Source: an uncultured Mitsuokella sp.
Lineage (GTDB): Bacteria > Bacillota > Negativicutes > Selenomonadales > Selenomonadaceae
NCBI GenBank assembly: GCA_945873115.1
Contig: CAMCBT010000001.1
Location: 1 to 64,000, forward strand
Direction of reading: 5' to 3'
Length of the DNA: 64,000 nucleotides
Positions 62,793-64,000 of the stretch are shown one piece after another. The translations under genes and the position numbers were made by a program. The notes beneath the pieces were generated by a model that was not told where the DNA came from, did not search any database, and saw only the letters and a list, made by a program, of their open reading frames with translations. Each line of letters begins with the position of its first letter. Position 1 is the first letter of the stretch.

Positions 62793-63251
62793 ATGGCGGA
62801 AACGTTTACGATTACGGATTTGAAGCTGCGCCTTCAGGAGCGCCAGCATAAGATGACGCCACAGCGTCAGACAGTCCTTCAGATTTTCCTCGATCATCCG
62901 GGTGAGCACTTGAGTGCAGAGGATGTACACGGGCTTTTGCGGGATAAGCGGTCGGAGATCGGCCTTGCAACGGTGTACCGCAGCCTGGAGCTTCTGTCGG
63001 AGCTTGGCATCCTGCAGAAGATTGAATTTGGCGATGGTTGCAGCCGCTACGAGGTCAACACCCTTGACCCCACGCAGCACCATCATCATCATCTGATTTG
63101 TACAAAATGCGGCAAGGTCATCGAGTTCGAGGAGGATCTCCTGGACGATCTGGAAAGGGATATCAAGACCAAGACGGGCTTTTCCGTGCAGGACCATCAG
63201 GTGAAATTCTTTGGCCTTTGCAAGGAGTGTCAAGCGGCCGGTGAGAATTAA
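62793..63251 (+). CDS. Fur-family metal-responsive transcriptional repressor
   Basis: This 152-residue regulator has an N-terminal winged helix (KMTPQRQTVLQIFLDHPGEHLSAEDV, then GLATVYRSLELLSELGIL). The metal-binding dimerisation domain has the His-rich motif HHHHHLICTKCGKVIEFEED and a second zinc pair (GLCKEC), giving the structural CxxC..CxxC site. Features fit Fur or PerR; the five-His motif favours Fur slightly. It may control the feo operon in this window, whose leader has Fur-box-like palindromes. It overlaps hemZ by 11 bases. Confidence 0.88.
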   Translation: MAETFTITDLKLRLQERQHKMTPQRQTVLQIFLDHPGEHLSAEDVHGLLRDKRSEIGLATVYRSLELLSELGILQKIEFGDGCSRYEVNTLDPTQHHHHHLICTKCGKVIEFEEDLLDDLERDIKTKTGFSVQDHQVKFFGLCKECQAAGEN

Positions 63252-64000
63252 GACCTTTACGCTCAACAGCACACAGGAAGTGCTCCATAAGATTACACGG
63301 GAGGTCCTGACACTTTTTCGCGTGGAAATCACCGGGAAAGAGGAGGCGGATTATCTTCAGATGTCCGTCGTGAACAGATGTCTTTCCGAGAAGCCAGTTC
63401 GCGTGGAAACACGCCTTCTTCTCTTTGACAAGGAAGGGACGGAGCATGTCTATACACGCTATGAGACGGGGAGTGCTGATGAAAAGCCCTCCGGGGCTTT
63501 CAATCGCATCATAAAGCTCAACCTCTATCATATATTCCGTGAGAAGCTAGGACTTCCTGCAGCTCCCTGGGGTATTCTTCACGGTGTACGTCCCACGAAA
63601 ATCGTTCATCGCTGGATTCGGGCGGGCATGGATGAGAAAGCCATTCTTTCCCGTCTCAAGCGGGAGTACGAATGCAGCGAGGAGAAGGCTCGGGTCATCG
63701 TGCCCATGGCCTTTCGCCAGTTGCCGTTTTTAGAGACCTCAGAGGAACATACCGTAAGCATCTACGTGGGCATTCCCTTTTGCCTCACGCGCTGTCTCTA
63801 TTGCTCTTTTCCCGCAAATGTTTTGCCCGACGAGAAAAGGCTTCAGGCCTTTATGGAGGCCTTTCATAAGGACCTTGCGGCAGCGAGGCAGGAGGTGGAG
63901 GCCTATGGGCTCCATGTGCAAAATATTTACATCGGCGGGGGGACACCCACAAGCCTCCCCGATAAATTCTTTGCTGAAATGCTCGGTATGGTATATAATG
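63241..64000 (+). CDS. hemZ: HemZ-type radical SAM coproporphyrinogen dehydrogenase (5' part, cut by window end)
   Basis: 253 codons are present and the frame runs off the window. After an N-terminal region of about 170 residues, including GILHGVRPTKIVHRW, typical of HemZ rather than HemN, comes the radical SAM motif GIPFCLTRCLYCSFPAN with CxxxCxxC, then NIYIGGGTPTSLP, the HemN-family SAM-binding motif. The family acts in oxygen-independent coproporphyrinogen III oxidation, though the function of HemZ itself is less secure. The GTG start lies inside the fur 3' end, so heme synthesis and iron control share a transcript. Confidence 0.85.
   Translation, partial: MRIKTFTLNSTQEVLHKITREVLTLFRVEITGKEEADYLQMSVVNRCLSEKPVRVETRLLLFDKEGTEHVYTRYETGSADEKPSGAFNRIIKLNLYHIFREKLGLPAAPWGILHGVRPTKIVHRWIRAGMDEKAILSRLKREYECSEEKARVIVPMAFRQLPFLETSEEHTVSIYVGIPFCLTRCLYCSFPANVLPDEKRLQAFMEAFHKDLAAARQEVEAYGLHVQNIYIGGGTPTSLPDKFFAEMLGMVYN

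Overview
The window looks like chromosome from a diderm (Gram-negative-type) Firmicute of the class Negativicutes, most likely a Selenomonas-like organism. The housekeeping genes have a Firmicutes character: GatCAB, a CIRCE/HrcA heat-shock operon, AddAB rather than RecBCD, an Fe-S type PurF, HemZ and a bifunctional Rel. The window also carries a two-partner secretion system with an outer-membrane TpsB pore, which needs an outer membrane. Housekeeping DNA is GC-rich; an AT-rich island lies at about 29.3-33.4 kb. Genus is an inference. No rRNA, tRNA, IS transposase or CRISPR array was seen.

Layout. 0.1-7.1 kb: map, mrp, a monofunctional peptidoglycan glycosyltransferase (minus strand), gatCAB, a glutaredoxin-like gene and a small YjfB-like motility gene. 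7.3-12.4 kb: hrcA-grpE-dnaK-dnaJ under a perfect CIRCE operator, with a 152-bp palindrome between dnaK and dnaJ. 12.6-15.7 kb: three poorly known genes (DUF5662-like, unknown, DUF4127-like). 15.8-21.5 kb: purE-purF-purM-purN-purH(N-terminal domain only)-purD. 21.5-24.1 kb: feoA-feoB-small Cys-rich partner behind Fur-box-like sites. 24.2-35.1 kb: a contact-dependent-inhibition-like locus. 35.2-44 kb: murB and addBA. 43.9-47.1 kb: three prepilin-like genes, a PilM-PilN fusion and PilO. 47.1-54.2 kb: aroC-aroK-aroB, an iron/cobalamin-type ABC permease and ATPase, pncB, aroE. 54.2-64 kb: tgt-yajC-ygfA-secD-secF, recJ-rel, fur and the start of hemZ.

The most interesting region is 24.2-35.1 kb. A 1964-residue TpsA/CdiA-like exoprotein ends in a variable tip resembling a permuted papain/NlpC-P60-type fold (His1785 in GHVGI, Cys1905 in NNCATT). 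It is followed by a membrane-anchored candidate immunity gene. Then comes an orphan cassette that begins with an 869-bp apparently exact copy of the TpsA segment just before the tip, continues co-linearly to the same GTK.N junction, and ends in a different tip with its own small membrane-protein candidate immunity gene. That gene is broken at an A8 tract. A decayed copy of the first immunity gene's 3' end lies just before tpsB. Recombination between the two 869-bp copies would delete exactly 2785 bp and install the second tip in frame, so the locus reads as a toxin-switching cassette array in a diderm Firmicute.

Other points are a PilM-PilN fusion with the pil genes directly upstream of aroC-aroK-aroB (recalling the proteobacterial pil-aroK-aroB neighbourhood), a PurH reduced to its IMP cyclohydrolase domain, a sigma-28-type promoter before the YjfB gene, and two families of intergenic palindromic repeats.
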